Shown here: in pieces, positions 44,722-54,200 of the stretch
How the letters are laid out: each line of letters opens with the position of its first letter
Numbering within the stretch: position 1 is the stretch's first letter
DNA from: Zopfochytrium polystomum
Taxonomy: Eukaryota > Chytridiomycota > Chytridiomycetes > Chytridiales > Chytridiaceae
DNA: 64,000 bases
Assembly: GCA_025765615.1 (NCBI GenBank)
Contig: JAIVFJ010000028.1
Location: 62,001 to 126,000 of the forward strand
Direction of reading: 5' to 3'
Program-made: the position numbers and the translations under genes
The notes under the pieces: generated by a model
The model's input: only the letters and a program-made list of their open reading frames with translations
The model's database searches: none
Told to the model about the DNA's origin: nothing

Positions 44722-46437
44722 GTTTTCAGGGGTTGCCATGTTCTGTGGCGAGAAGGCCGAGGTTTTTTGTGTTTGACAGTTTAGTGTTGCTTATTTTTCC
44801 CCCGGTCTGGAGTGCACGGGCGGTTTTTTTTTCTTTTGTATGATGTAGCCCTCGCAAACTATGTTGCCTCCCCTCATGAAACGTGGTATTTGTTTTTCCC
44901 CCGGTGAGACGTGCTGTTTGTCTTTGCCGCTCTGACAAAGACTTCGCCAACTATTACGTTGACTTACTACTCCCTCCTTCAACTTTTTCGAGCCATGTCC
45001 CTTTTCTCTTTTCTTCCCCGAACCCCACCGATCTCGCTCACCGACCCCCTGCCCAACGTTTTGCCTTTGACCGGCTGATTATGTTTTTCTTCTTTGGGGG
45101 CGTATGCAGCGCCAGTCTTCATTCCTAACCCCTCTTTTCTATCTGTCAGACCGGGGCCGTGGACTTTTCCTTTTCCCTTTCCCCTCTCGCAATCTCCTGT
45201 TCCTTCAACCGTGTTTGATTTCTTTTCTTTTTTTTGTTTCCCCCAGTCAGTGCGGCTCGCTCGACTAGGTCTCCGCATCCATTATCGTTCGTTTCCTCTT
45301 CTTTTCTCCCGCTTCTGCTCCCACCCCCCGAACCTCTCCTAGCCTCTGCAATCCTCCCTGCCTGCGACCGTCGGTGGACGGCCTAATGCTTGTACCTTTT
45401 TGCTACTTCTCCATCTCTCCGGCGGCGGGGATGCGGGGGCCATCACCCTCTCGTACAGACGACCTTTTTTGTGTCACCTCACCAACGTATTTTTTTTTTT
45501 CTTCCAGTTTCATTTTGCTTCTTGTTTTCGTGACTTCGTGCAGCCTTTTCCAGCACTGGACTCTGTTCTTTTTTTTTTTTTTTTTTTTTGCTTATCGAAA
45601 CCAGCAGGCTACTCTTCCCCCTCCCCCATCGTCTATTTCCCTGGTCCTCGTCTCCTCCCTTTGGATAAGACAAGAAAAAAAATAATAAAAAAGAGAGAGA
45701 ATACGGCTGAATTTAGCCAGCTCCTGACGAGAATCGCTGGGGGCTGCCCCAAAAACACAATAAACACATTGACACAAAGACAAACTGGCTTTTGATCGGC
45801 ATTTTCGTATTTGATGGAACTATGGAAGTTGGGCGTGTCGCCGTGTCGCTGTTTTTCATGGCGCGCCATTGATCAATGTGGCGTGCTCCTCTCTGACAGC
45901 CCTTTCAATATGGAAAGTCGTTTTCATGGTGGCTGGTGTTTTCTGGAGCAGGTCAGCCAAACCGTGGGTGGCACTGTCTTATTTTTCGACTGTCCCCACC
46001 CCAAAATTGGAAAAATAGGGCAGTTTGCTTGATTTTTGACCACCCCCCCCCCCCCCGAACAAGTCGTGCCATTTGCTGCACAGCGACACTCGAAGTTGTT
46101 ACGTACCCAACCCTTTGTACCGATAACGACTGGCGTGATTTAGAAACAGACTTTTCAGAAATTCTCCTTTTGCATTCACTAGCACTGCCGCCTGATATAG
46201 CAGCGGCAAAGATCGGATAACCCCAACTGAGATTTTCTGCTTGATTTCGGTCCATCAGCCAAGAGCAGAAGAGCGGAAAACTCATTTAGTCATTTTCTCT
46301 CACATCTGGTCGCTGAGCTAGCAAAGGGAACAATCCACAAACAACGATGTGCAGAGTTTGCCATTGCAAAAAGAAGGATAAATCAGGAAAAAAAGACTAT
46401 AAGATGAGAATTTAACCGATGGCCCGAAAGAAAATCG
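44722..46437. other. Pyrimidine-rich 3' flank and spacer between the LD gene and the STAND gene
   Basis: 1.7 kb without a credible gene. The + strand is C/T-rich, with long T runs at about 45488-45500 and 45570-45590, a candidate AATAAA at 45759-45764 and a run of 14 C at 46043-46056. The two genes converge here. The short ORFs are Phe-, Ser- or Leu-rich repeats of composition. Confidence 0.4.
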
Positions 46438-49400
46438 CTAGAACTGGATCAAACCGGAGAAACCAGCCCCCAACAAAAAAATTGACTTATCAGAAAGGAT
46501 TTGCCACTGCCCCCTCAATTCTGGTGGTACCCAGCAACATACACCATACTCCTTTTCGCTGAACCACACGCCACCATTGATCGCCGCAGAGGGTGCTTCA
46601 TCTGCTGAATAAAGCTTTTCACCAGAAGCGCTCCTTACAAGACCAAAGCTGTGCAGAGCCGCCAAACTGCCATGGTCAGGCTCCGGGGATAGTTGCCACA
46701 CCGCTGAATGATCCGAGAAGTAGTTTGAAAAGTCAAGGGTCCTATCATCACTGAATACTGCTCGTCTGAGTTCAGTGAAATGCTTCTCCAACTTGATCAG
46801 TTTCTGCCCAGTGGAAGAATTCCAAATTGTGACTGTCCCATCCAGCGTGACCAGCCCAACAAGCTTCCCACCAGGGCTAAACGCAACAGACCGCACATCT
46901 TTGGAGTCGGTCTTCATCCTGTGCAGCTCCTGGCCTGTTGACGCATTCCAAATCCTGACTGTCTTGTCATAGCTTCCTGAAGCCACAAACTGGCCATCGG
47001 CACTGTATGCAACAGACTTAATGTCTTTGGTGTGCCCTGACAGTTGACATAGCTCCTCCCCTGTGTGTGCATTCCAAATCCTCATGGTATGGTCTGTACT
47101 TCGGGACAGAACACTCTGGCCGTCTGGACTGAAAGTAACATGCGCTACAGAGTCTGTGTGGCCCTCCAACTTGAGAATCTCTCTACCAGTCGACGTCTCC
47201 CAGATCCTGGCTGTCTCATCGTCACTGCCAGACACAGCAAAAAGGCCGTCAGGACTCAATGCTGCAGATCGAACAGTGTCTGTGTGACCTTCCAGCTTGC
47301 AGAGTTCTTGGCCAGTAGATGTGCTCCAAATCCTGATTGTTTCATCCTCACTAGTTGAAACAACAAAGTGTCGGTCAAGGCTTAATGAGACAGATCGGAT
47401 TTTTCTTGTGTGCCCCTCCTGCTTTGGCAGCACTTGGTGGAAAGCTGGTTTCCAAATCTTTAAGGTGTTGTCATGGCATGCACATACAACTGAATGCCCA
47501 TCTGGGCTGAATGCCACGGAGTAAACATAACTCAGGTTCTCCACCCTGGCTGACTCACTCATAGTAGACATATTCCAGATCCTGACAGTTTTGTCTGAGC
47601 TTCCAGACACAATATACTGGCCATCTGGACTGAACACAGCTGAGTTTGTTATGCTGGAGTGCCCCTCCAGCTTGTGCAGCTCCTGGCCAGTCGATGCATT
47701 CCAAATCCTCAGTGAATCATCATAACCAGTGGATACCACAAGCTTCCCATCAGGACTGAATGATGCAGTGTTGACATAATCTGTATGCCCCTCAAGCAGG
47801 TGGAGCAACTGTCCAGTGGATGCATTCCAAATGCGGGGAGTACCGTCCATTCCTCCAGAAACAACGAATTGTCCGTCAGGACTGAAGGCCACCGAGTTGA
47901 TGGGGGAATTTGAGCTTGTAGTAATAGCGTTCAGCACCTCGCCAGAAGAGGCGTTCCAGATCCTGACTATACTGTCTTCACCTCCAGCGACAACACAGAG
48001 TCCATCTGGACTGAACGCCACAGAGATGGCTTCAGCAGTATGTCCTTCCAGCTGGCGGAGCTCCTTGGCAGCAAAGGCATCCCAGATCCTGACAGTCTTG
48101 TCGTGGCCTGCTGAAACAATCAGTTTTCCATCAGGACTGAACGAAGCAGATGTGGCAGAGCCAGTGTGTCCCTTCAGTTGGTGCAACTCCTGGCCTGTTG
48201 CTGCATTCCAGATTCTGATAGTACCATCGCAACTTGATGATAAAACAAACTGGCTGTCGAGGCTGAACATTGTACAGATCGCAGCGTCAGTGTGCCCTTC
48301 CAGAATCATTACGATGGGAGGCCAAGTTTCTGGCTGCCCCTTCACCAAGCGAGGGCAGGAAACACCAGGTGGAAGTCCACCAGCAAATTGTTTGTGGAAA
48401 AGAGAGTTACTTGGAGAGAATGGAACTGCAGAAAAGTAGACCTGCAGAGCTGATGACTCCAAAGGTACGAGAAACCTTTGGACAGCGTGAATCATGTCGT
48501 CCAGGAGATCAGCCAGGCAGTTTGGCCTTTTTGCGCCCTTTTCAAATCTGGGAAAGACCACTTGAAGCTTGACTATGGCTGGAATCAACAATGCCAAGCT
48601 GCCCAACAAGCTGAAGGCCTCCAAAAGGTGATGTCCATGCATCTCCATGAGATTTTGGAGTTTGTCAAAGAGATCATCATTGACAACACCAACTGCTGCC
48701 TCGCAAGAATCAAAGCTGTGTTCAAAGAAATAGGACAATGCATATCTGACATGCTCAGGAATCGCATTTTGGACCTGCTCCTCAAAACCAGAGATTTCCG
48801 AGTGAAAAGCCGAAAACGGAAGGTTGCACATGTTGAACTTGAGGGTATTGTGCAGCGCTTTGATGCACAGGACAGCCAATTCAGAGTGGGCTTTCTGTAA
48901 AACAATGCGCAAGGAGCGAACCTTGCACTTTGTTGGGCTCATCAGGTAGTGTGTTGCAGAGGGGTGGAAGATCCTAATTCTCTTGGTCAACTGATCTTGC
49001 ACAACAACTGAGCGCACCAAAAGGAAGCATTTTTTAATACTTTCGTGTTTCCTGGTGATTTCTGCATGCTCGAGTAGAGCAAAAACTCCAGCTTCAGACA
49101 GTGGCTCGAAGGCTACAGCAAGTACAGTCAGGATGGAGCAGAGTACAGACTCCACATCGTGCAACTGTGCACGGTCACGGAGTGCCCAGAAGACTCTGTC
49201 ATACATTGCTTCCAGGTTCCCATCCAGAGTGTCCACTTCAGAAACTGCATTGATTTGCTCCGTGGTGATTCTGCTTGCCTTCATGTTTGACAGATAGTTG
49301 CAAACACACACCAGCCACAGAAATACTCCTGCAGACTTCGACACCAGAATCTTGGCTCCCTCAATCACCACATCCTGCTCAGCACCAGAACTCTTGAGAA

Positions 49401-50331
49401 AGTGCTCAGCAAACAAAATCTGGTCACAGACATTTTCCCTTGCAGAAGGATCAATGATGACAGCTGGCAGGTCTTGAAACACAGTTGCAATATCATCATG
49501 AGGACAGGATGTCACCATGATCTTTACAAAAACTGGGAGCAGCCTGTGCAACTCCACCAACAGACCAAGGACTTCTGCCCTGTGATTGCCGACAGGACAC
49601 TCATCCACTCCATCCACAATCAAAACCACTGGAGTTATCGTCTTGTTTTGTGTCGCAAGTTTGCACAGTGGCTGAACCAGAAGGGCTTCTGCAATCTCAG
49701 ACAATGACCTAGAGAAGATATCTGGAATATCCTGCTTGACTTGAACAAGAGTCTCTCCAAACTGCGAATTGAGTTTTGCAAGGCCAAACGCCAAGGTTGA
49801 GACAAGGTCACTTGCACTGTAGTAATTCTCAACATCATGCTTCCAGAAGAACAAGCCACCAAGCATGCCACGTGACTGCAGGACACTGGCAAAAATGGCT
49901 GAGACAACTGATTTGCCAACTCCAACAACTCCATTCAACCAAAGGAATCTGTTCGAATAGGCTGCTGAACTATCATCATCCAATGACAAAAGCTGAAGCA
50001 GCCTATTTGCCAGCCATTGCCGAGATCCAGGGAGCACAAATATCAAGAGACTGTTCCTTTTGAGATCCATCTGTTCTGAGAGGGGGTTGAGCCATACATA
50101 CAGCTTCTCAGACAAACTTTTGCTGGCGGTCCTGGGGAGCCTAAAAATCTCATTGCCGGCATTGCTGGCACGCACATCACAGCTACATGAATACGTCAAC
50201 ACAGAAGAAAGATTCTTAGCAGAAACAAAAGGCAACATACTCCAGTGTTTCAGGTGGTTCTCTCCAATCTTCAGGCAAGCTGCATAGTTGTACTCTGTCA
50301 TCTGAACGTTGGTGCTTCCTCGCGCTGTCAT
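46438..50331 (-). CDS. Intronless NACHT-WD40 STAND protein (fungal NLR-like)
   Basis: A single frame of 1297 codons. STAND proteins are ATP switches that oligomerise when the repeat domain senses a ligand; fungal ones act in non-self recognition and cell death. Residues 1-70 match no family I know. A linker helix region (about 72-115) leads to the NTPase: P-loop LNGVVGVGKS (132-141), Walker B VVLIVDGVDEC (235-245), and the NACHT helices with FHPSATHYLM typical of the fungal group. From about residue 675, 13 recognisable WD40 repeats of about 42 residues follow, most with the pattern EGHTxxVxSVxFSPDGxxVVSGSxDxTVRIWNxxTGQEL. The tail CCWVPPELRGQWQ is another familiar part of such proteins and may complete a 14th blade. 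ATG at 50331 follows an AG that could be an acceptor, so a short 5' exon cannot be excluded. The flanking genes all have introns; this one has none. Confidence 0.9.
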   Translation of the reverse strand: MTARGSTNVQMTEYNYAACLKIGENHLKHWSMLPFVSAKNLSSVLTYSCSCDVRASNAGNEIFRLPRTASKSLSEKLYVWLNPLSEQMDLKRNSLLIFVLPGSRQWLANRLLQLLSLDDDSSAAYSNRFLWLNGVVGVGKSVVSAIFASVLQSRGMLGGLFFWKHDVENYYSASDLVSTLAFGLAKLNSQFGETLVQVKQDIPDIFSRSLSEIAEALLVQPLCKLATQNKTITPVVLIVDGVDECPVGNHRAEVLGLLVELHRLLPVFVKIMVTSCPHDDIATVFQDLPAVIIDPSARENVCDQILFAEHFLKSSGAEQDVVIEGAKILVSKSAGVFLWLVCVCNYLSNMKASRITTEQINAVSEVDTLDGNLEAMYDRVFWALRDRAQLHDVESVLCSILTVLAVAFEPLSEAGVFALLEHAEITRKHESIKKCFLLVRSVVVQDQLTKRIRIFHPSATHYLMSPTKCKVRSLRIVLQKAHSELAVLCIKALHNTLKFNMCNLPFSAFHSEISGFEEQVQNAIPEHVRYALSYFFEHSFDSCEAAVGVVNDDLFDKLQNLMEMHGHHLLEAFSLLGSLALLIPAIVKLQVVFPRFEKGAKRPNCLADLLDDMIHAVQRFLVPLESSALQVYFSAVPFSPSNSLFHKQFAGGLPPGVSCPRLVKGQPETWPPIVMILEGHTDAAICTMFSLDSQFVLSSSCDGTIRIWNAATGQELHQLKGHTGSATSASFSPDGKLIVSAGHDKTVRIWDAFAAKELRQLEGHTAEAISVAFSPDGLCVVAGGEDSIVRIWNASSGEVLNAITTSSNSPINSVAFSPDGQFVVSGGMDGTPRIWNASTGQLLHLLEGHTDYVNTASFSPDGKLVVSTGYDDSLRIWNASTGQELHKLEGHSSITNSAVFSPDGQYIVSGSSDKTVRIWNMSTMSESARVENLSYVYSVAFSPDGHSVVCACHDNTLKIWKPAFHQVLPKQEGHTRKIRSVSLSLDRHFVVSTSEDETIRIWSTSTGQELCKLEGHTDTVRSAALSPDGLFAVSGSDDETARIWETSTGREILKLEGHTDSVAHVTFSPDGQSVLSRSTDHTMRIWNAHTGEELCQLSGHTKDIKSVAYSADGQFVASGSYDKTVRIWNASTGQELHRMKTDSKDVRSVAFSPGGKLVGLVTLDGTVTIWNSSTGQKLIKLEKHFTELRRAVFSDDRTLDFSNYFSDHSAVWQLSPEPDHGSLAALHSFGLVRSASGEKLYSADEAPSAAINGGVWFSEKEYGVCCWVPPELRGQWQILSDKSIFLLGAGFSGLIQF
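46685..48310 (-). repeat. Coding minisatellite: WD40 repeat units of about 126 bp
   Basis: Thirteen units inside the STAND gene. Near-identical DNA such as the GCATTCCAAATCCT (reverse complement of the IWN codons) recurs near 46946, 47071, 47697 and 47821. High similarity suggests recent duplication or gene conversion among units. Confidence 0.7.
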
Positions 50332-51260
50332 CTGTAGCGTTTCTTAATAATTTTCAATAAGCAGAATGCGTTAGCCAGAGGGAGAGATGGGGGTTGGGGA
50401 GGGGTGCAGCTCTCACCGTGGCAATGTTGAGCTTTTGCTGTGATTGTCCATTTCGGGGTTGTTTTGGTTTGCGCTATGGGACTCGGTGGGAGGTGTATCT
50501 ACTGTTCGATCAGAAGTTGGAGAACGAGGATACGGGATTAGGTTGATGGGTGAATCTTGAGGTGCCAAAAACGAGGCGGATCGTCTGGGTGCCAAATATC
50601 GCACAGTGTTGAGTGATTTCGGAAACTGGCCTCGATGATCAGCCGGGCATCAAGCAAATGCCACAAATCAGACGGAAATGAGATTGCTTCGCTGTGATGA
50701 CATGTCATTCCCTGTTGGTTGAAACACTACCCCTATTATAAGTGGTATCCGCGCCGCGTAAGTTACCTTAATGCTGATCGTTCCCATGACTGGAGCTGTA
50801 AGAAACTTAACAGGACTTTGAACACGTTCATATCAAACGCGACTATTTTTAGAGTGTGGCAAGGGATCTTCTGAAGAACGGACCCCAAGGATATCACAAA
50901 ATAAAACCTACGGATCCCACTTCTGACCAAACCGCCGACGGCGCGCCAGTGCGAGACGTGCCCTTCACACATTATGCCCACCGTACTTGACGAACGCGTC
51001 CGATGAGACGACTTCGCCCATGCCCGCCCGCACACGAAGCAGGCTCTTGCGACAGCTTGTGGAAAGGTGAGTTGGGGGGGGTTGCCTTTTGACACCCTGG
51101 TTCTCTGGGTCGAGCGAAAGAAAACTGCGACCGAGTTCGCTGTCTATATACGGCCAGTGGCGTGCTGTTGGGAAGATAAGAAGAGAGAGAGAGAGGTGCG
51201 TGTGCGCGTGAGAATTCGATATTCGCAGACGAACCAGCCAGTTATATTTATTAAAAACAC
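50332..51260. other. Spacer upstream of the STAND gene
   Basis: 929 bp between the STAND start and the SPEF2 stop. A minus-strand splice pair (GTGAGA near 50415, CTACAG at 50332) could mark a 5' UTR intron, and ORFs of 63 and 110 codons (50413-50604, 50763-51095) have no ATG or family support. A TATAAT-like TTATAA lies at 50735-50740. Confidence 0.35.
51247..51252 (-). terminator. AATAAA poly(A) signal of SPEF2
   Basis: Minus-strand AATAAA 9 nt past the SPEF2 stop codon. Confidence 0.5.
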
Positions 51261-54200
51261 TTAAGTGTCCCGCTCTGCAGTGAACTTTGGATTGTGGGTC
51301 AGAAACAGAGGCGACGAGAGAAACGACTGCGCATCCTGGAGCGCGCTGAACGCCTCGAAGGTAATGTAGTCATCAGGGTTGATGCCGGCATCCTCAAACA
51401 CCTTGAGCAAATTCTCCTAGACAACAACGATCAGGTTAGGCTTGGTGCAAGTGGAAAGGAGGTTAAAACATCGCAATGAGCAGGCCTCACCATTGGTGCC
51501 GGGTCTTCGGACTGGTCGATCCCCAGTCGGTTTGTATCGTCAGCGACAACAAGGCCGTAATGGAAGATCTGTGGATGCCTGTAAGCACCAATTCATGGGA
51601 AGCCCCAGCCAAGCAAGGCTAACCTGATAGAGCTGATGCATGGTGACCGCGCCGTCTTCTCGATCCGAAAGCACCATTATGGCCTTTTGAAGGCCCACCT
51701 TTGGAAATTCGTCCAGGCAGCAACACATTAGGAAATTGACCGCGTCGAACATGGAACCGTCGTCCGGAATTTCGTCGTGGTCTCCCAAGAATTTCATGCC
51801 GCCCGGAGCGCCAAATTCGGCAGTGTCTTCACCACTCGGGCCCTGCCCCTCCACCGCCTGGAGGACCTCTTGCTTCTCGAATGTGGATTCCTCCTCCGCA
51901 AAACCTGTGCGACCGGTAACCGCCTCAGCGCCGCTGAAACTTTCTTCGTTTCGGGCGTCTGAGGAAGCGCCACCAGAGCCCGCATTTCCTTCATTGCGCG
52001 CGCTGGATGGGAGCTTCCCCCTTGAAGCAGACTCATCTGGGACCGAGAAAATGTCTTTGTTGAAGGATAAGCAGTGAGTTCGAAATACCTCAGGAACAAC
52101 ATTACATGCAAGAGCGGCTTTCAGTTTTGCAGATCGGTTAAAGCGAGCCGGCGACTCCTCCGCATTTCCTGAAAGGTCATCCCCATCCTCCTCCGGCCAC
52201 AGCGGAACTTTGAGGAAATCTGACTTTTTAATCTGTTGAACTCCACCATTAGCCAAGATAAAACTAATTCAACATCACCTTTCCATCCACAAAGGAACCG
52301 GATTTTACGTAAGAAGATTTCAAACTCGAAATTTGCTCGAAGGTTAAGATTGGGATCCTGGCGTTCAGTATCACGTATTTTCTCCAATTTATGAATCCTG
52401 TTTCGTGGGGGTCCAAGGTTTGAATTATCTGAGAGTAAAATACCATCAGGAACCATTCGGCCTTGGACATAAAATCCTGAGAACCTCTCACCTGCTGAAG
52501 CTGGCTATAGTCTGTCATCATGTAGCTTTCTGGCAGAATGTCCATGCCCGGCTACAACACAAGCACGTTACTTTCATAAAGAGGGAAGGGACGCGGGCGA
52601 GCCGAGCATACCGTAAGAGCGGTTAACTTTTGCAGGCTTTCCACAAATTCTTTTGCGGCAATCAACCCTGACGGCGAAATCTCACGCAGATGCCGGCTGA
52701 CATTTACCAACTGTAAAACAGTAAATTGGTCTGCTTGAGGCTTTTCGACAGGGCTTTCGGGTCGTGGCTCTTGGTCGGGCTCCAAAGTGAGAATTGTGAA
52801 ATCCACTTTGAACTTTTCCCCTTCAAGGATGAGTTCGTTCGGGAGCTTAACTTCCATCTCCACAGCTTCTTTGATGAGGTTCAACATCTCTCGAATTGCA
52901 TCCATCTCATTTTGAAACCGCAAGCCAATCCACTCATCGAGAAGATTGTAAACCTCGATTCCCTTCGCTTTTAGGTCCTTGCAAGAAAGTCAGGTCACTA
53001 CTGTGAAGTAACACCCAGCGAAAAATGCGTTTCAAACTACCTTCAAAGTCTCAAGCGCGTGGCTTTTCAGTCTGTCAAGGCGTTGGGAAAGAATGGACTC
53101 TTCCACTTCTAACATTTTGAAACATTCCGGGGGGATATCCGCCTCTGGCTCCACGACTGCCGGGGAATGGTAAGTGAAAAGGTAGCCTCCGAAAACCTCC
53201 CATGCAGTCCAAACTGACCTTTGATCTCCGTCGGCTCTGGCAACCCTCCTTTCTTCTTATCTTTTTTGTCTTTCTCCATAACGATCACTTCTTCGTGTGG
53301 AGTTACAAGAGCCGCCAGCGCAACGGAAACAGCAGCCTCCACATCCGACACTAGCGCCAAGTCCTGGTCTTGCGACGACTGGTCTTTGGCAGGCTCACCC
53401 ACTGCACCCGAGTTAACCGACGCGGGCGGTGCACCGCCTCCGCTTGGAGCGGCACTGTTCGGCGCCACTGCATTCTTGGGCAGTCCAGCAAGGGAAAGCT
53501 TCTTGTTTGCTTGCGTCGACAATCTGCCGGATTTGCCGGATATCCGCGAGTCACCAGCACTATTCACATCCCTTCGATTTCTATGTAGTAAGTCCGCTGC
53601 AGTTGTGGAGGTTATAATCGCGGAAATGTCGAAGGGTGGTGCAGATAAAGCATTCAGGAGTGTTAGGCGAGGCGGTAGTTTAATGGATTCACTTAGGATA
53701 TTCTTGTATTGTGTCAGGCAAGGAAGTTGCGTTGAATAACACAGCCACTTACCGCTCCATAGGCATCCCGGAAAAAGTCATGAACAAGGTTCTTTGTCAT
53801 AATGAATCGATCAATCTCAGCTTGAATCATCGATATATGTATATTGCTGATAATTGCGCAGTGATCTTCGATCCATTTATCCTCGACAACTGCTAAGCGC
53901 TCGCTTTCAGCCTCTTCTCTTCTCATGTCAGACATGTCCCAGAGCTTTTCGCGAAGGTCTTCGGCGCGTTGGTGCAATTCGCCTTTGGCCTCAGGGTCAC
54001 ACCTTTTCGCTTGTTAATCAATATTCATTATCAGAAGCCATCCACACCTCAAGTCATCCTCTATCGAGTTGAACTCAAGCTGAAAGAGCTCAAGCAGCTG
54101 CTGCTTTCTATCCGGCCGCTCCAAGCATTTTCGAAAGTTTACTTTCGTGTTGTGGAAATATCGAAGAATGAGCTCTCGCTCTCGGCGCAAGCAGCGGAAA

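Noticed and set aside
47816..48439. 207-codon plus-strand ORF with Pro-Ser-Gly-Leu repeats
   Set aside because: Antisense reading of the WD40 repeats.
50413..50604. 63-codon minus-strand ORF as first exon of the STAND gene
   Set aside because: Joining it by the GTGAGA and CTACAG sites puts the STAND frame out of phase or onto a stop.
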